From Bdellovibrionota bacterium (GTDB lineage Bacteria; Bdellovibrionota; Bdellovibrionia; Bdellovibrionales; JAEYZS01), in contig CAUJEF010000031.1 of NCBI GenBank assembly GCA_963169515.1, forward strand, positions 1 to 32,083: a stretch of 32,083 nt of DNA. Direction: 5' to 3'. How positions within the stretch are numbered: the stretch's first letter is position 1; every line of letters starts with the position of its first letter. Below, one piece after another: positions 15,101 to 23,637 of the stretch. The position numbers and the translations under genes were made by a program. The notes below the pieces were generated by a model that did not search any database, was not told where the DNA came from, and was given only the letters and a program-made list of their open reading frames with translations.

Positions 15101-16123
15101 ATGATTTTAGGGATAGAGACAAGTTGTGATGATACTTCTGCGGCTATTGTTCGCACGGATGGCTATGTTATTGGCAATCTCCTTATTAATCAGGACGAAG
15201 TTCATCGACCTTTTGGCGGAATCGTCCCTGAAATTGCTAGTCGAAATCATACCTTTTATTTGTTGAATCTTATCGAGCGCCTATTGGAGGAATCCCGCCT
15301 GGGGTGGAAGGACATTGGGGGCATTGCAGTGACCAATCGACCGGGATTGTTGGGATCTCTTTTGGTTGGAGTGATAACTGCTAAAACTTTGTCGTTAGCA
15401 AAAAATAAACCATTTGTTGGAGTTCACCACCTAGAAGGTCATATCATGGCTCCGTTTTTGAGCGATGAAAAACATAAAGCGCCCCTCTTTTTCAAAGATC
15501 CGTTTTTGGCGTTGGTCGTAAGTGGTGGTCACACAGCACTGTATCGCGTGAACAAATTTGGAAATTATAATGTTTTGGGTGAAACAATTGACGATGCCGC
15601 GGGTGAAGCTTTTGATAAATTTGCAAAGATGCTGAACCTAGGCTATCCGGGTGGAGCAGTGATTGACCGGAAGGCACAATCGGGCAATATTTCGCGCTAT
15701 AATTTCCCACGGGGTTTGGGCAAAGAAGACAATTTGAACTTTAGCTTTTCAGGATTAAAGACATCTGCATTATTGCAACTAGAAAAAATGTCTGACGACG
15801 AAAAGTCAAAAAATATTTCTGATCTCTGCGCAAGTTATCAAGAAGCCATAGTTGATTCGCTTATGATCAAGGTTCGAAAGGCATTGAAACTCTATTCATT
15901 GAACAAAGTAATTGTAACGGGTGGGGTTAGCGCAAATTCTCGGTTACGTTTTTGCATAGAAAAATTGGCAGAAGAGTCCATCGAAGTTGTTATCCCACCA
16001 CTCAAGTTTTGTACAGATAATGCAGCGATGATTGCTTACGCTGGATTAAAACGGATGGAAGCAAACGAATTCTCTGATCTTAGCCTAACCGTTTCGGCAC
16101 GAAGCGAGCTCGGTCATGTATGA
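15101..16123 (+). CDS. tsaD: tRNA t6A threonylcarbamoyltransferase TsaD
   Basis: A 340-residue catalytic subunit of the complex that adds threonylcarbamoyl to adenosine 37 of ANN-decoding tRNAs, acting with TsaB, TsaC and TsaE (none in the window). It belongs to the ASKHA fold family. MILGIETSCDD at the N-terminus, metal-binding H110 and H114 (HHLEGH), VSGGHTALYRV, and VIVTGGVSANSRLR are all present. The start at 15101 matches the family N-terminus; an ATG at 15038 with its own AGGAG would add 21 residues encoded by the inverted repeat loop and arm. It overlaps rsmA by eight bases. Confidence 0.96.
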   Translation: MILGIETSCDDTSAAIVRTDGYVIGNLLINQDEVHRPFGGIVPEIASRNHTFYLLNLIERLLEESRLGWKDIGGIAVTNRPGLLGSLLVGVITAKTLSLAKNKPFVGVHHLEGHIMAPFLSDEKHKAPLFFKDPFLALVVSGGHTALYRVNKFGNYNVLGETIDDAAGEAFDKFAKMLNLGYPGGAVIDRKAQSGNISRYNFPRGLGKEDNLNFSFSGLKTSALLQLEKMSDDEKSKNISDLCASYQEAIVDSLMIKVRKALKLYSLNKVIVTGGVSANSRLRFCIEKLAEESIEVVIPPLKFCTDNAAMIAYAGLKRMEANEFSDLSLTVSARSELGHV

Positions 16124-16916
16124 CATTCAAGGTCTAAAAGATAGACTGCAGGAGCTGGGTTCAAGACCAAACAAAAAGCTGGGCCAGAATTTCCTAATTA
16201 ATTTGGAAATTTCTGAGCGGATCGTAAACGAAGTGTTGAAACATCAGCATGCCCAAATTGTTGAGGTGGGGCCAGGTGTGGGCGCATTAACTGAATTTAT
16301 TTTGAGATCTGAGCACAAGCCAACAGTCATCGAATTGGATCAAACATTTGCTGATTTTTGGGAAAAGCGCGGACTGCGTGTGGTGCGGGCCGATGCTTTA
16401 AGGCTCAGCTGGGCAGATTTAAATTTGCGTGATGCAATTTTAGTGAGTAATTTGCCCTATCAGATCTCATCGAGTTTGCTCATCGATCGAAGCGTCGAGC
16501 CCCATGGAATTGAACGAATGGTCTTAATGTTCCAAAAGGAAGTAGGCCAAAGAATTACAGCCGATTATGACACAAGTGAATACGGTTTATTGAGTGTAAT
16601 TGCCCAAGTGTTTTGGGATTGTGACAAATTATTTGATGTCGGACCAAAAGATTTTTATCCTCCACCGAAAGTTGCAAGCCGCGTGATTAAATTTAAAAGG
16701 TGTGCCGTTGATTTACAAAGGCCTGAAAAGTTTTTGGTTTTCGTAAAAGCAGCCTTTGCGCAACGGAGAAAATTTTTAATTAAAAACTTATCGGCTGTTT
16801 TGAGTATTGAAAATCTTAAAATAGCATTTGATGAAATGGGCATTGATCATAAAGTTCGTGCGGAAAATTTGAGCCCACGTCAGTTTGTGACCTTATATAA
16901 AAAGGTGTTTTCATGA
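16116..16916 (+). CDS. rsmA: 16S rRNA dimethyladenosine transferase RsmA/KsgA
   Basis: A 266-residue S-adenosylmethionine-dependent enzyme that dimethylates two adjacent adenosines near the 3' end of 16S rRNA, a late 30S assembly checkpoint. Motifs: KKLGQNFL (20-27), SAM-binding EVGPGVGALTE (50-60), catalytic NLPY (112-115) and FYPPPKVASRV (around 185). Length is normal. It overlaps the tsaD stop by eight bases and the smpB start by four, so all three are translationally coupled. Confidence 0.97.
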   Translation: MYDIQGLKDRLQELGSRPNKKLGQNFLINLEISERIVNEVLKHQHAQIVEVGPGVGALTEFILRSEHKPTVIELDQTFADFWEKRGLRVVRADALRLSWADLNLRDAILVSNLPYQISSSLLIDRSVEPHGIERMVLMFQKEVGQRITADYDTSEYGLLSVIAQVFWDCDKLFDVGPKDFYPPPKVASRVIKFKRCAVDLQRPEKFLVFVKAAFAQRRKFLIKNLSAVLSIENLKIAFDEMGIDHKVRAENLSPRQFVTLYKKVFS

Positions 16917-17377
16917 GCGATAATGGCGGGATTAAAATCATAACTCAAAATAAAAAGGCAGGTTTTGACTATAGCATTTTAGAATCATTTGAAGCGGGTA
17001 TCGTTTTGCGTGGAACGGAACTAAAACCGCTTCGGAGTGGGCAAGTGCAGCTTAAAGACTCGTTCGTTGATTTTCATAATGGAGAGATGTATTTGGTGGG
17101 GGTTCATATAAATATATATGACCCGAGCAGCTACAATAATCACGAGCCTGAGCGTCGCCGTAAGTTGCTTATGAACCGGCACGAAATTGATAAAATAGGG
17201 GCCCGAGTACAAGAAAAGGGCTTGGCCTTAATCCCCCTCAAAATGTATTTCAAAAAGGGGCGAGTCAAAGTTCAAATAGCGCTAGCCAAAGGCAAAAAGA
17301 AATATGATAAGCGCGAATCAATTAAGAAGCGCGACGTGAATCGAAGTCTTGCTCAGAAGCTGAAGAAGAATCGTTAA
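16913..17377 (+). CDS. smpB: SsrA-binding protein SmpB
   Basis: A 154-residue partner of tmRNA in trans-translation, which frees stalled ribosomes. Typical segments: NKKAGFDYSILESFEAGIVL, GTELKPLRSGQVQLKDSF, PERRRKLLMNRHEI and the basic C-terminal tail (KGKKKYDKRESIKKRD onward), which in the family inserts into the mRNA channel. The start overlaps rsmA by four bases. Its last 56 bases overlap the 3' end of the convergent HAMP-like gene. The tmRNA gene (ssrA) was not found in the window. Confidence 0.97.
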   Translation: MSDNGGIKIITQNKKAGFDYSILESFEAGIVLRGTELKPLRSGQVQLKDSFVDFHNGEMYLVGVHINIYDPSSYNNHEPERRRKLLMNRHEIDKIGARVQEKGLALIPLKMYFKKGRVKVQIALAKGKKKYDKRESIKKRDVNRSLAQKLKKNR

Positions 17378-17918
17378 TTTGTGCCCTTTTTTCTTCGATC
17401 ATCTGATCGATATAGGAGAGACATTCTTTGTCTGTAATGCCAGATTTTATTTTGCTTAGTTTTTTAATATCATAGGTCGCTTGTGATTGGAGTGTTTTGT
17501 ATAAATAATTGTAGTTTTCAACGACGTCGTGGAATTCATCGCTACCGCGAACTTTGAGAGGTTTGTGCGCGAGCATACCCTTTGTTGTCTGTTGGATGTG
17601 CCGCTTGAGCGCCAGAAGTGGCCCCACCATGCGGAATGTAAGTTTAAGTCCAAAATAAATTTGAAATGTCATAAGACTGACGAACGAAGCGACTAGAAAT
17701 CCGTTCACCCAGGATTGCTCGGTTTGTAAGTGTTGAATTAGCTCTGGACTGTGGGCATATGCAAGTTCAATAAAAATATCATAGTTTTGATTTAGAAAAT
17801 AGTACGATGGACCACCGATGATTATGGCGCTGATTAGAGCAGAGAACACCAGATAACTTGTGTATTTTACCTGGAAAGTTTTCTGCTGTAAAAAAGTAGA
17901 TCGTGTAAATCGAAACAC
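17322..17918 (-). CDS. Two-helix membrane protein with HAMP-like module
   Basis: A 198-residue inner-membrane protein. Two transmembrane helices (about 21-41 and 71-94) flank a short periplasmic loop. They are followed by a cytoplasmic HAMP-like stretch with R96-x-x-G99-P100 and PLKVRGSDEF (120-129), then a helical, polar tail. There is no kinase, cyclase or methyl-accepting domain, so it is a sensor-like front end without an output. The same motifs occur in the extra C-terminal part of LspA at 26713-27684, so the two are paralogous modules. It overlaps smpB antisense by 56 bases. Function unknown. Confidence 0.75.
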   Translation of the reverse strand: MFRFTRSTFLQQKTFQVKYTSYLVFSALISAIIIGGPSYYFLNQNYDIFIELAYAHSPELIQHLQTEQSWVNGFLVASFVSLMTFQIYFGLKLTFRMVGPLLALKRHIQQTTKGMLAHKPLKVRGSDEFHDVVENYNYLYKTLQSQATYDIKKLSKIKSGITDKECLSYIDQMIEEKRAQINDSSSASEQDFDSRRAS

Positions 17919-17955
17919 TTTGATCCTTTATTGTCTTCGTTATATTATCGACATT

Positions 17956-18738
17956 ATGGCGACCAAAAATAAGATTCTCCAGACTATGGTCTTGGCTTTT
18001 GCTTCGATGTTTTTTTCAAGCTGTGTGACCACAAGGACTGTTCCCGACGAAAAGCCGGTTAGCTTACCGACCGCTGAAGAAATTAGTCTAAAAAAAGATC
18101 GCTCGGACCTTGATCAAATAAGGGCAGATATCCCAGAGGAAGTTCGTCAGCAAAATGACGAATGGGCGCTTATTTTGAAAGACATGGATGGGGTTAAGTC
18201 GCCATATGAAGCGCGCAGCAGATACTATGATAAGGTTCGACGACATCGTGAGCGTTTCAACGAGGATATGCGAAGGGTGCGTGAGGATTTCAATAAGTCT
18301 GAGCAAAGGCAAAGGAAAGCGTTTTTGGATATTTTAGAGGCAGAACGAAAAACGTACGAAAAATCAAAACATAATTCAGATGATCGAAAAGCATTTTTTG
18401 ATGATCACAGCGACCGAAGAAAAATCTTTTTTGAAAATCAACAAGACAAGCGGAAAGACTTTGAATCTAGCGTTACTGAGAAGCGAAAAGATTTTGAAGA
18501 CTACATGAAAGACAAACAGAAACAATTTGATGATGCAATTAGAGAGTACACAAAGAATTTCGACGCCCGTGCGCGCGAAAGGCGCCAGTTGGAAAATGCA
18601 AAAATAGAAGCTCAACGAAAGCTTCCCAAGATGAGCCCCGCTCCGACAGCCGTTCAATATGATGGGCAGGAAAAGGACTTACAAGACATTAGAAATATCC
18701 CACAAGGGGGTCAGCCTTTGGCCCCAGAAGATGAATAA
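17956..18738 (+). CDS. Lipoprotein with 11-residue (hendecad) repeats
   Basis: A 260-residue predicted lipoprotein. A signal peptide ends in FSSC, giving the lipidated cysteine C23. A long charged helix follows, built on an 11-residue repeat: aromatic residues fall at 101, 112, 123 and 134, then after a two-residue shift at 147, 158, 169, 180, 191 and 202, most preceded by R-K-x. This periodicity predicts a long, nearly straight coiled coil or amphipathic helix. The C-terminus is proline-rich and acidic. The ATG at 17956 is preferred because upstream in-frame starts would put cysteine-rich sequence before a good lipoprotein signal. It ends 28 bases inside the convergent pseudouridine synthase gene. 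No family recognised. Confidence 0.72.
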   Translation: MATKNKILQTMVLAFASMFFSSCVTTRTVPDEKPVSLPTAEEISLKKDRSDLDQIRADIPEEVRQQNDEWALILKDMDGVKSPYEARSRYYDKVRRHRERFNEDMRRVREDFNKSEQRQRKAFLDILEAERKTYEKSKHNSDDRKAFFDDHSDRRKIFFENQQDKRKDFESSVTEKRKDFEDYMKDKQKQFDDAIREYTKNFDARARERRQLENAKIEAQRKLPKMSPAPTAVQYDGQEKDLQDIRNIPQGGQPLAPEDE

Positions 18739-19505
18739 CGTTTAAATGACTTGTGTCGGGGTGTTTTTTTCTCTGGTAATGGCTCCGTTGCAAAAACTTT
18801 TTTGAGCTCTTTCGGGCCCAGAAATTTGTAGTCGCCTTTTTCAAGGCTTCCCAGGAAGAGCATCCCAATACCCACACGTTGAATTTTCAAAGCATCTAGC
18901 CCAATGTTACTGAACATATGACGAATCTGCCTATTCTTTCCTTCGGTAATGACGATTTTATACCATGAGTGATTTGTTTTGGTTGGACGTTGGATTTTTG
19001 AAATCATTTTTGCACGAACTTTTCCACCGGGGATGGAAACACCGTCGAGTAGTTTTTTAATATCTTCTGCTGCAGGCTTGCCCTCGACCTTTACAAGGTA
19101 GGTTTTTGGAATTTCGAGCCGCGGGTGCATGATTTTATTCGCAAAATTCCCGTCGTTTGTCATTATGATCAAGCCTTCAGAATCCCAATCCAGACGCCCG
19201 ACAGGGTACACTCGCACAGGTAGGTCTGCAAAATAATCCGCTAAGCTCTCGCGCATTTCAGGATCGCTCATAGTGCTGACGGTGGCTTTGGGCTTATTGA
19301 ACATGATGTAAATTTTTTCAGTCGAAGAGCTAAGCTCCTTCCCATTCACGATAACTTTGTCCGATGGGCGAACTTTGACCCCAAAATCATGGATCACCTT
19401 GCCATTAACAGAGACTTTACCCGTTTCGATAAGACGATCGGCTTTACGCCGACTTACGGTTCCATTCTGAGCGATAAATTTGTTGAGACGGATGAGTTTT
19501 TCCAT
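18711..19505 (-). CDS. rluB: RsuA/RluB-family rRNA pseudouridine synthase
   Basis: A 264-residue pseudouridine synthase. An N-terminal S4 RNA-binding domain (residues about 4-60: RLNKFIAQNGTVSRRKADRL) is followed by the catalytic domain with D106 in GRLDWDSEGL, then NRQIRHMF near residue 193, and a basic C-terminal tail. This matches the RluB/RsuA group; RluB modifies U2605 of 23S rRNA, but RluE/F/RsuA-type specificity cannot be excluded from sequence alone. The start overlaps the upstream gene by 52 bases; because the S4 domain begins at residue 5 the overlap appears real. Confidence 0.88.
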   Translation of the reverse strand: MEKLIRLNKFIAQNGTVSRRKADRLIETGKVSVNGKVIHDFGVKVRPSDKVIVNGKELSSSTEKIYIMFNKPKATVSTMSDPEMRESLADYFADLPVRVYPVGRLDWDSEGLIIMTNDGNFANKIMHPRLEIPKTYLVKVEGKPAAEDIKKLLDGVSIPGGKVRAKMISKIQRPTKTNHSWYKIVITEGKNRQIRHMFSNIGLDALKIQRVGIGMLFLGSLEKGDYKFLGPKELKKVFATEPLPEKKTPRHKSFKRYSSSGAKG

Positions 19506-20425
19506 AGCCCTTTTTTTGCCAACAAAAGCTTCAAGTCTTCTAGCAAATGGGGGATCATCTTGTCATCCGGAAAGGCATGGGAATAAAAATTTTCACCTAA
19601 CTCAAGGGCTTGTATTGCGAAATCTTTAGCTTTTATGCCTTGGGACTCTACCCGATAGAGGGCATCTTCGAGCTTAGAAACTACGTCAAGATAGAGTGGA
19701 TCAGTAGTTCGGTCTACGAAGTGGCGCTCGACTTTTTTAACTGCAAAATAAATGTGCTTATCTTCGTGGAGTTTTGAAATTCGGTGAGCTTTGATTTTCT
19801 TGAAGGTCATGCCGTGAATGCAGCTAACTTCAATTCCTTCCATGCCTACCTTAAACTGGGCCAAGGTCTGAGGCGCAACCTCTATGCTTTGCCGCATCTC
19901 AAGGGCTGGTTCCAATCGTGAATCGTAATACAGGAATTGATCTATGTGTAAGGGTTCGAGTAGGCCGTCACGGATCACAAACCAGTGGTCTAAAATTGCA
20001 ACTTGCACGCCGCTTTCGGGCAGCACAGTAACAAGATATGAAGCTTTTGTATCATGAATAATCGAAGTTGTTTTATCGAGCTTGTGAGAGATCAAGAAAT
20101 TCTTCAAAATCTCTGCGCGATCTTCTTTGTTATCTATGAAAATGGGTTGCATTCGATCTGCGGGCCGCCAAATGGGAAGTTCGATGCCCACATTTTCTGA
20201 AAACTTTTTTACAAAGTACTGGACCTCGCGAGAAAGTTCTCGAACTTCTTTTCGCCAGTATTCGAATTGCAACACTTTTCGATTAAATTGATCGATGCAC
20301 TTAATTTGAAAGTCAGAGTCTAACACAGTGAAATTCTTAATATAATTATACAGTGCTAAGCGGGCGGCATTGTTCTGCGGATTAAACTTTAATATAAACT
20401 TAGCAAATTCCTCATGTGTTCCCAT
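19454..20425 (-). CDS. Unknown 323-residue soluble protein
   Basis: A 323-residue protein with no signal peptide or membrane helix and no family recognised. Residues 1-90 are helical and charged (several F/Y/W in a coiled-coil-like pattern). Residues about 100-220 alternate strand-like segments (SYLVTVLPESGVQVAILDHW; IEVSCIHGMTFKKI). Residues about 245-300 are helical, with TPR-like spacing. The C-terminal 17 residues are encoded in the 52-base overlap with the pseudouridine synthase gene. Tandem overlap suggests co-expression with that gene, so a link to ribosome or RNA processing is possible but unproven. Confidence 0.7.
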   Translation of the reverse strand: MGTHEEFAKFILKFNPQNNAARLALYNYIKNFTVLDSDFQIKCIDQFNRKVLQFEYWRKEVRELSREVQYFVKKFSENVGIELPIWRPADRMQPIFIDNKEDRAEILKNFLISHKLDKTTSIIHDTKASYLVTVLPESGVQVAILDHWFVIRDGLLEPLHIDQFLYYDSRLEPALEMRQSIEVAPQTLAQFKVGMEGIEVSCIHGMTFKKIKAHRISKLHEDKHIYFAVKKVERHFVDRTTDPLYLDVVSKLEDALYRVESQGIKAKDFAIQALELGENFYSHAFPDDKMIPHLLEDLKLLLAKKGLWKNSSVSTNLSLRMEP

Positions 20426-20529
20426 AATTTAATGATATCGCGGTCAAAAAGAACTAGTCTAGTGGATTGGCCGAAAATATGGTCTAGTAATAGCACGATA
20501 AAACCCTTGGCTGGTTAGTTACGGATACC

Positions 20530-20544
20530 GCCGCCAGTAGCGGC
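20530..20544 (+). promoter_or_regulatory. GC-rich hairpin before coiled-coil gene
   Basis: GCCGC-cagta-GCGGC forms a 5-bp GC stem that ends three bases before the AGGA ribosome-binding site of the GTG-initiated gene at 20558. Its placement suggests an mRNA leader structure that could tune translation. No known riboswitch class was recognised. Confidence 0.35.
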
Positions 20545-20557
20545 TGAAAGGACAACA

Positions 20558-20941
20558 GTGGAAAAGCGTTTAAATCCCAATCTTTTAGATCAATTAAACT
20601 CAAAAGAGCTTTTCACAGACTTGACTGAGAATACAAAAGAGACCCGGTTCAAGCTAGACCGTTTGGCTCAAAAAACGAATCTTCTTGAAGCGCGAATAGA
20701 AAATACGACCCATGAAATGCGTGAGGTGTTTACAAAACTGTCCAATAAAATTTCTCAATCAAGTTTAAATAGTTCTAAAATTGATGCCCTTGTAGACAGA
20801 CACAACCAAATTATTCATACATTCGAAGTGCGAATGACTCAGATGCAGAAAATTATTGGTGAGCAAGAAATTCAACTTACTAATTCCCTTGCGGAATTGC
20901 AGCTGGCCCGAGCTGAAATTGCAAGACTTAAAAAGCTGTAA
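20558..20941 (+). CDS. Small coiled-coil protein
   Basis: A 127-residue, soluble, nearly all-helical protein with heptad-like spacing of L, I and M across residues about 25-127 (LFTDLTENT; RLAQKTNLLEARIENT; LVDRHNQIIHTFEVRM; LAELQLARAEIARLKKL). No signal peptide. The start is GTG with AGGA five bases upstream. No family recognised; it could be a scaffold or cell-division or motility accessory, but nothing in the sequence shows this. It is convergent with dsbD, with stops six bases apart. Confidence 0.7.
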   Translation: MEKRLNPNLLDQLNSKELFTDLTENTKETRFKLDRLAQKTNLLEARIENTTHEMREVFTKLSNKISQSSLNSSKIDALVDRHNQIIHTFEVRMTQMQKIIGEQEIQLTNSLAELQLARAEIARLKKL

Positions 20942-20947
20942 GGAACC

Positions 20948-22651
20948 TCACAGCTTTTCTAGACGCTTTAAGAAGTCTTCGGCGGATTCGAACCCCGTTA
21001 AGGTGAGTTCTTTTCTCCACACGCCCTTGGAATCATAAAAAATAACGGTCGGTAAACCGACAACTCTAAATTTGGTTAGAATTTGGGAAATTTCATCATT
21101 TTCAGCCGTGGCATCGACCTTCAACAGCAGGTATTTTTGCAACTGGGCCTTAACAGTTGGGTCAGAAAATGTAAACTTGTCGAGCTCGTGGCAAGCGGCA
21201 CACCAATCTGCAAAGAAATCTATGACGACAGGTTGTCCCCGAGCCAATGCTTTTTCCAATTCTACTTCAGAAAATTTACGAAACAACATGTACTGGTCAC
21301 TGTCCGTTTTTTTGTCATTCCATTGTGTAAATAAAACTTTAGATCCCAAGGCAAAACCCAGGACGAAGAAAGAAGCCATAAACCATTTTCGAAGTTTTAA
21401 ACGCGGTGAAAGCGTTTTTATGTCGTCAAGCGCACCATGAAGAGAGGAAATTAAAATGAGAGAAAAGGCAACAAAGCCCCAGAATACGCGTTGCGGGAAT
21501 GCGCCATGAATGTAGTAGAGGGCAACCGAAATTAGACTCACGCCAAAGATAAATTTGACAGTTTCCATCCATGGCCCAGATTTGGGGATCTTATTGAGAA
21601 CATGGGTAAAGGTTCCCAGAACAATAAACAACATACCCATTCCGAAGGCATAGGTAAAAAGAAGCAGCATCCCAAGAGCAGGGTTTCCGGATTGGGCAAC
21701 ATATGCCAATATGCTAACAAGCACTGGGCCGACGCATGGACTTGCGACTAACCCGGCAACAAGTCCGTAGAAGAACGCCCCAACAAAACCCTGATTAAAT
21801 TTAAATTTGTTTAATCGATTTTGAAGAACTAACGGGATCTGAACTTCGAATACTCCGAAAAAACTCAATGCCATTGTATAAAAAATAAATGCAATTCCCA
21901 AAACAACAGATGGTTTGTTGAGTGTCGAACCAAATAGAGTTCCTGTTTTAGCGGCTAAATACCCGAGCGTAGAATATGTCACGGAAATACCGAAAACATA
22001 GACTAAGCTAATCAGAAAACTTTTTTTCTTTGTTCTGCCGGACGCTCGCGCTCCTAAAATTGAAAGAGTTATGGGAATCATCGGGAAAATGCAGGGGGTT
22101 AAGCTTGTAAGCAGCCCGCCCACAAAAACAATTAAGAAAATAAGGAAAGTATTTTTGTTTTTGAAATCGAAAATGCTGGCGCGGTTTTCGACATCAACGC
22201 TTAACGAAGCATACGGCACAACAAATGTTTTCGTTTGCGGAAGTAGGCAGAATTCATCGGTGCAGGCCTGGTACTTTAGCTCAAATTCCAAAGTGCCCTT
22301 AGCCATTTTAGGAATTGGACTAAAAACAACATCAAACTTTAATTCGGATTTTCCGACAAATCCGGTTCGTTCTTTTTTAGAAAACTTATCGTAAAACTGA
22401 ATGACGGGTGAAATGCTAAGGTTATTTACTTTGGATTCTGGCATGTTAAGTGGGCGAACAGTCACTGTGTCCAGATAGCCATGATATTTCGGTGGCAATT
22501 CCGTGTATAAAATAACACGAACAGGTTGATCCACTTTTGCGAGAATTGTTTGATGAACTTGTTCTATTTTTAATGGATTTTTCTCTACGTCTATGGCAAA
22601 CGCAAATTGAAAAGAAATGTTAATCAACAGCCAAATGCATAGAGTTCTCAT
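20948..22651 (-). CDS. dsbD: Thiol:disulfide interchange protein DsbD
   Basis: A 567-residue membrane protein that carries electrons from cytoplasmic thioredoxin to periplasmic DsbC, DsbG and cytochrome c partners. All three parts are present: a signal peptide (1-19) and N-terminal alpha domain with C130 and C135 (YQACTDEFC); a beta membrane domain of about eight helices with C187 (TPCIFP) and C306 (SPCVGP); and a C-terminal thioredoxin-like gamma domain with W483-C484-A-A-C487. All six redox cysteines are intact. It is divergent from motA across a 123-base gap. Confidence 0.96.
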   Translation of the reverse strand: MRTLCIWLLINISFQFAFAIDVEKNPLKIEQVHQTILAKVDQPVRVILYTELPPKYHGYLDTVTVRPLNMPESKVNNLSISPVIQFYDKFSKKERTGFVGKSELKFDVVFSPIPKMAKGTLEFELKYQACTDEFCLLPQTKTFVVPYASLSVDVENRASIFDFKNKNTFLIFLIVFVGGLLTSLTPCIFPMIPITLSILGARASGRTKKKSFLISLVYVFGISVTYSTLGYLAAKTGTLFGSTLNKPSVVLGIAFIFYTMALSFFGVFEVQIPLVLQNRLNKFKFNQGFVGAFFYGLVAGLVASPCVGPVLVSILAYVAQSGNPALGMLLLFTYAFGMGMLFIVLGTFTHVLNKIPKSGPWMETVKFIFGVSLISVALYYIHGAFPQRVFWGFVAFSLILISSLHGALDDIKTLSPRLKLRKWFMASFFVLGFALGSKVLFTQWNDKKTDSDQYMLFRKFSEVELEKALARGQPVVIDFFADWCAACHELDKFTFSDPTVKAQLQKYLLLKVDATAENDEISQILTKFRVVGLPTVIFYDSKGVWRKELTLTGFESAEDFLKRLEKL

Positions 22652-22759
22652 AGGTAGTAGAATACGCTATTTTTGAGCTATTGGTCGAGGATTTATATCT
22701 GACCAAAAGGCGAGAAAAAATGTATTTAAATGTCACCGTATTATCTCGGACTTTGAATA

Positions 22760-22767
22760 GCCGATAA
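22760..22767 (+). promoter_or_regulatory. Possible sigma-28-type -10 element before motA
   Basis: GCCGATAA is an exact match to the flagellar sigma factor FliA -10 octamer and lies seven bases before the motA ATG. No convincing TAAAGTTT -35 box is found at the usual 10-12 base distance, and the position would give an almost leaderless motA mRNA. The match may be chance. Confidence 0.28.
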
Positions 22768-22774
22768 AAAGAAC

Positions 22775-23635
22775 ATGGGATTAGTCGGCGTAATTGTAAT
22801 GTTAGGTATGGTGCTCGGCGGTTACGTGTTGCACGAAGGAAAATTGCATATTTTATTCCAACCTACAGAGATCATGGTCATTTTCGGAACAGCGGTGGGT
22901 GCAATGCTAATCATGGCGCCAATGTCCACGGTTAAAGCCATGTTTAGAATGGTGATGAAAGCATTCTTTGGAAAGGGTCCACAAAAACAGGACTACTTGG
23001 ATCTGCTGCAAATGCTTTTCCGACTGTTCCAAGTTTTCAGAAAAGACGGACCGCAAGCCATTGAGAAGCACATCGAAGACCCAGAAAATAGCGATATTTT
23101 TAAAGCATATCCCGTATTCTTAAAAAACCACCATGCAGTAGATTTTCTTTGTGACACAATGAAAATCACCCTTTCTGCGGATCTCACACAATATGATGTC
23201 GAAGATTTATTGGATCAAGACATTAAGACTATTCATGAGGAAGAACATAAAGCCCAACACATTGTTGCTTTTACAGGGGATGCGATGCCAGGTCTGGGTA
23301 TCGTAGCAGCAGTTCAGGGTGTGATTTTGACAATGGGTAAGCTAACTGAAGGCACCGAAGTAATCGGTCACTCTGTCGCGGCCGCCCTTGTTGGTACATT
23401 CATGGGGGTCTTGGCTGCGTATGGTTTTTTTGGTCCGCTGGCTACAAAAATAGCCTCTGATTTAGACGCCGAAGCCCGCTATTTAAAAGTTATCAAAGCC
23501 GCGCTTGTTGCACTTCAAAGGGGAGCGCCACCGCTTGTTTGTGTGGAGTACGCTCGCCGCACGGCTTATCCAGATGTTCGCCCGACATTCGACGAGATGG
23601 ATACCTCTACTCGCGAAAGTAAAAAGGCGGCCTAG
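22775..23635 (+). CDS. motA: Flagellar stator protein MotA
   Basis: A 286-residue inner-membrane stator subunit that, with MotB, couples ion flow to flagellar rotation. It has four hydrophobic segments, a large cytoplasmic loop between the second and third, and the conserved prolines P172 ([13 protein letters not shown]) and P221 ([10 protein letters not shown]), equivalent to E. coli P173 and P222. The sequence favours a proton-type MotA over a sodium PomA, but the ion cannot be assigned with certainty. Two bases separate its stop from the GTG of motB. Confidence 0.96.
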   Translation: MGLVGVIVMLGMVLGGYVLHEGKLHILFQPTEIMVIFGTAVGAMLIMAPMSTVKAMFRMVMKAFFGKGPQKQDYLDLLQMLFRLFQVFRKDGPQAIEKHIEDPENSDIFKAYPVFLKNHHAVDFLCDTMKITLSADLTQYDVEDLLDQDIKTIHEEEHKAQHIVAFTGDAMPGLGIVAAVQGVILTMGKLTEGTEVIGHSVAAALVGTFMGVLAAYGFFGPLATKIASDLDAEARYLKVIKAALVALQRGAPPLVCVEYARRTAYPDVRPTFDEMDTSTRESKKAA

Positions 23636-23637
23636 CC

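Noticed and set aside
17860-17955. A longer start for the hendecad lipoprotein
   Set aside because: It would put 32 residues, with cysteines and charges, before a clear lipoprotein signal peptide, and overlaps the divergent gene.
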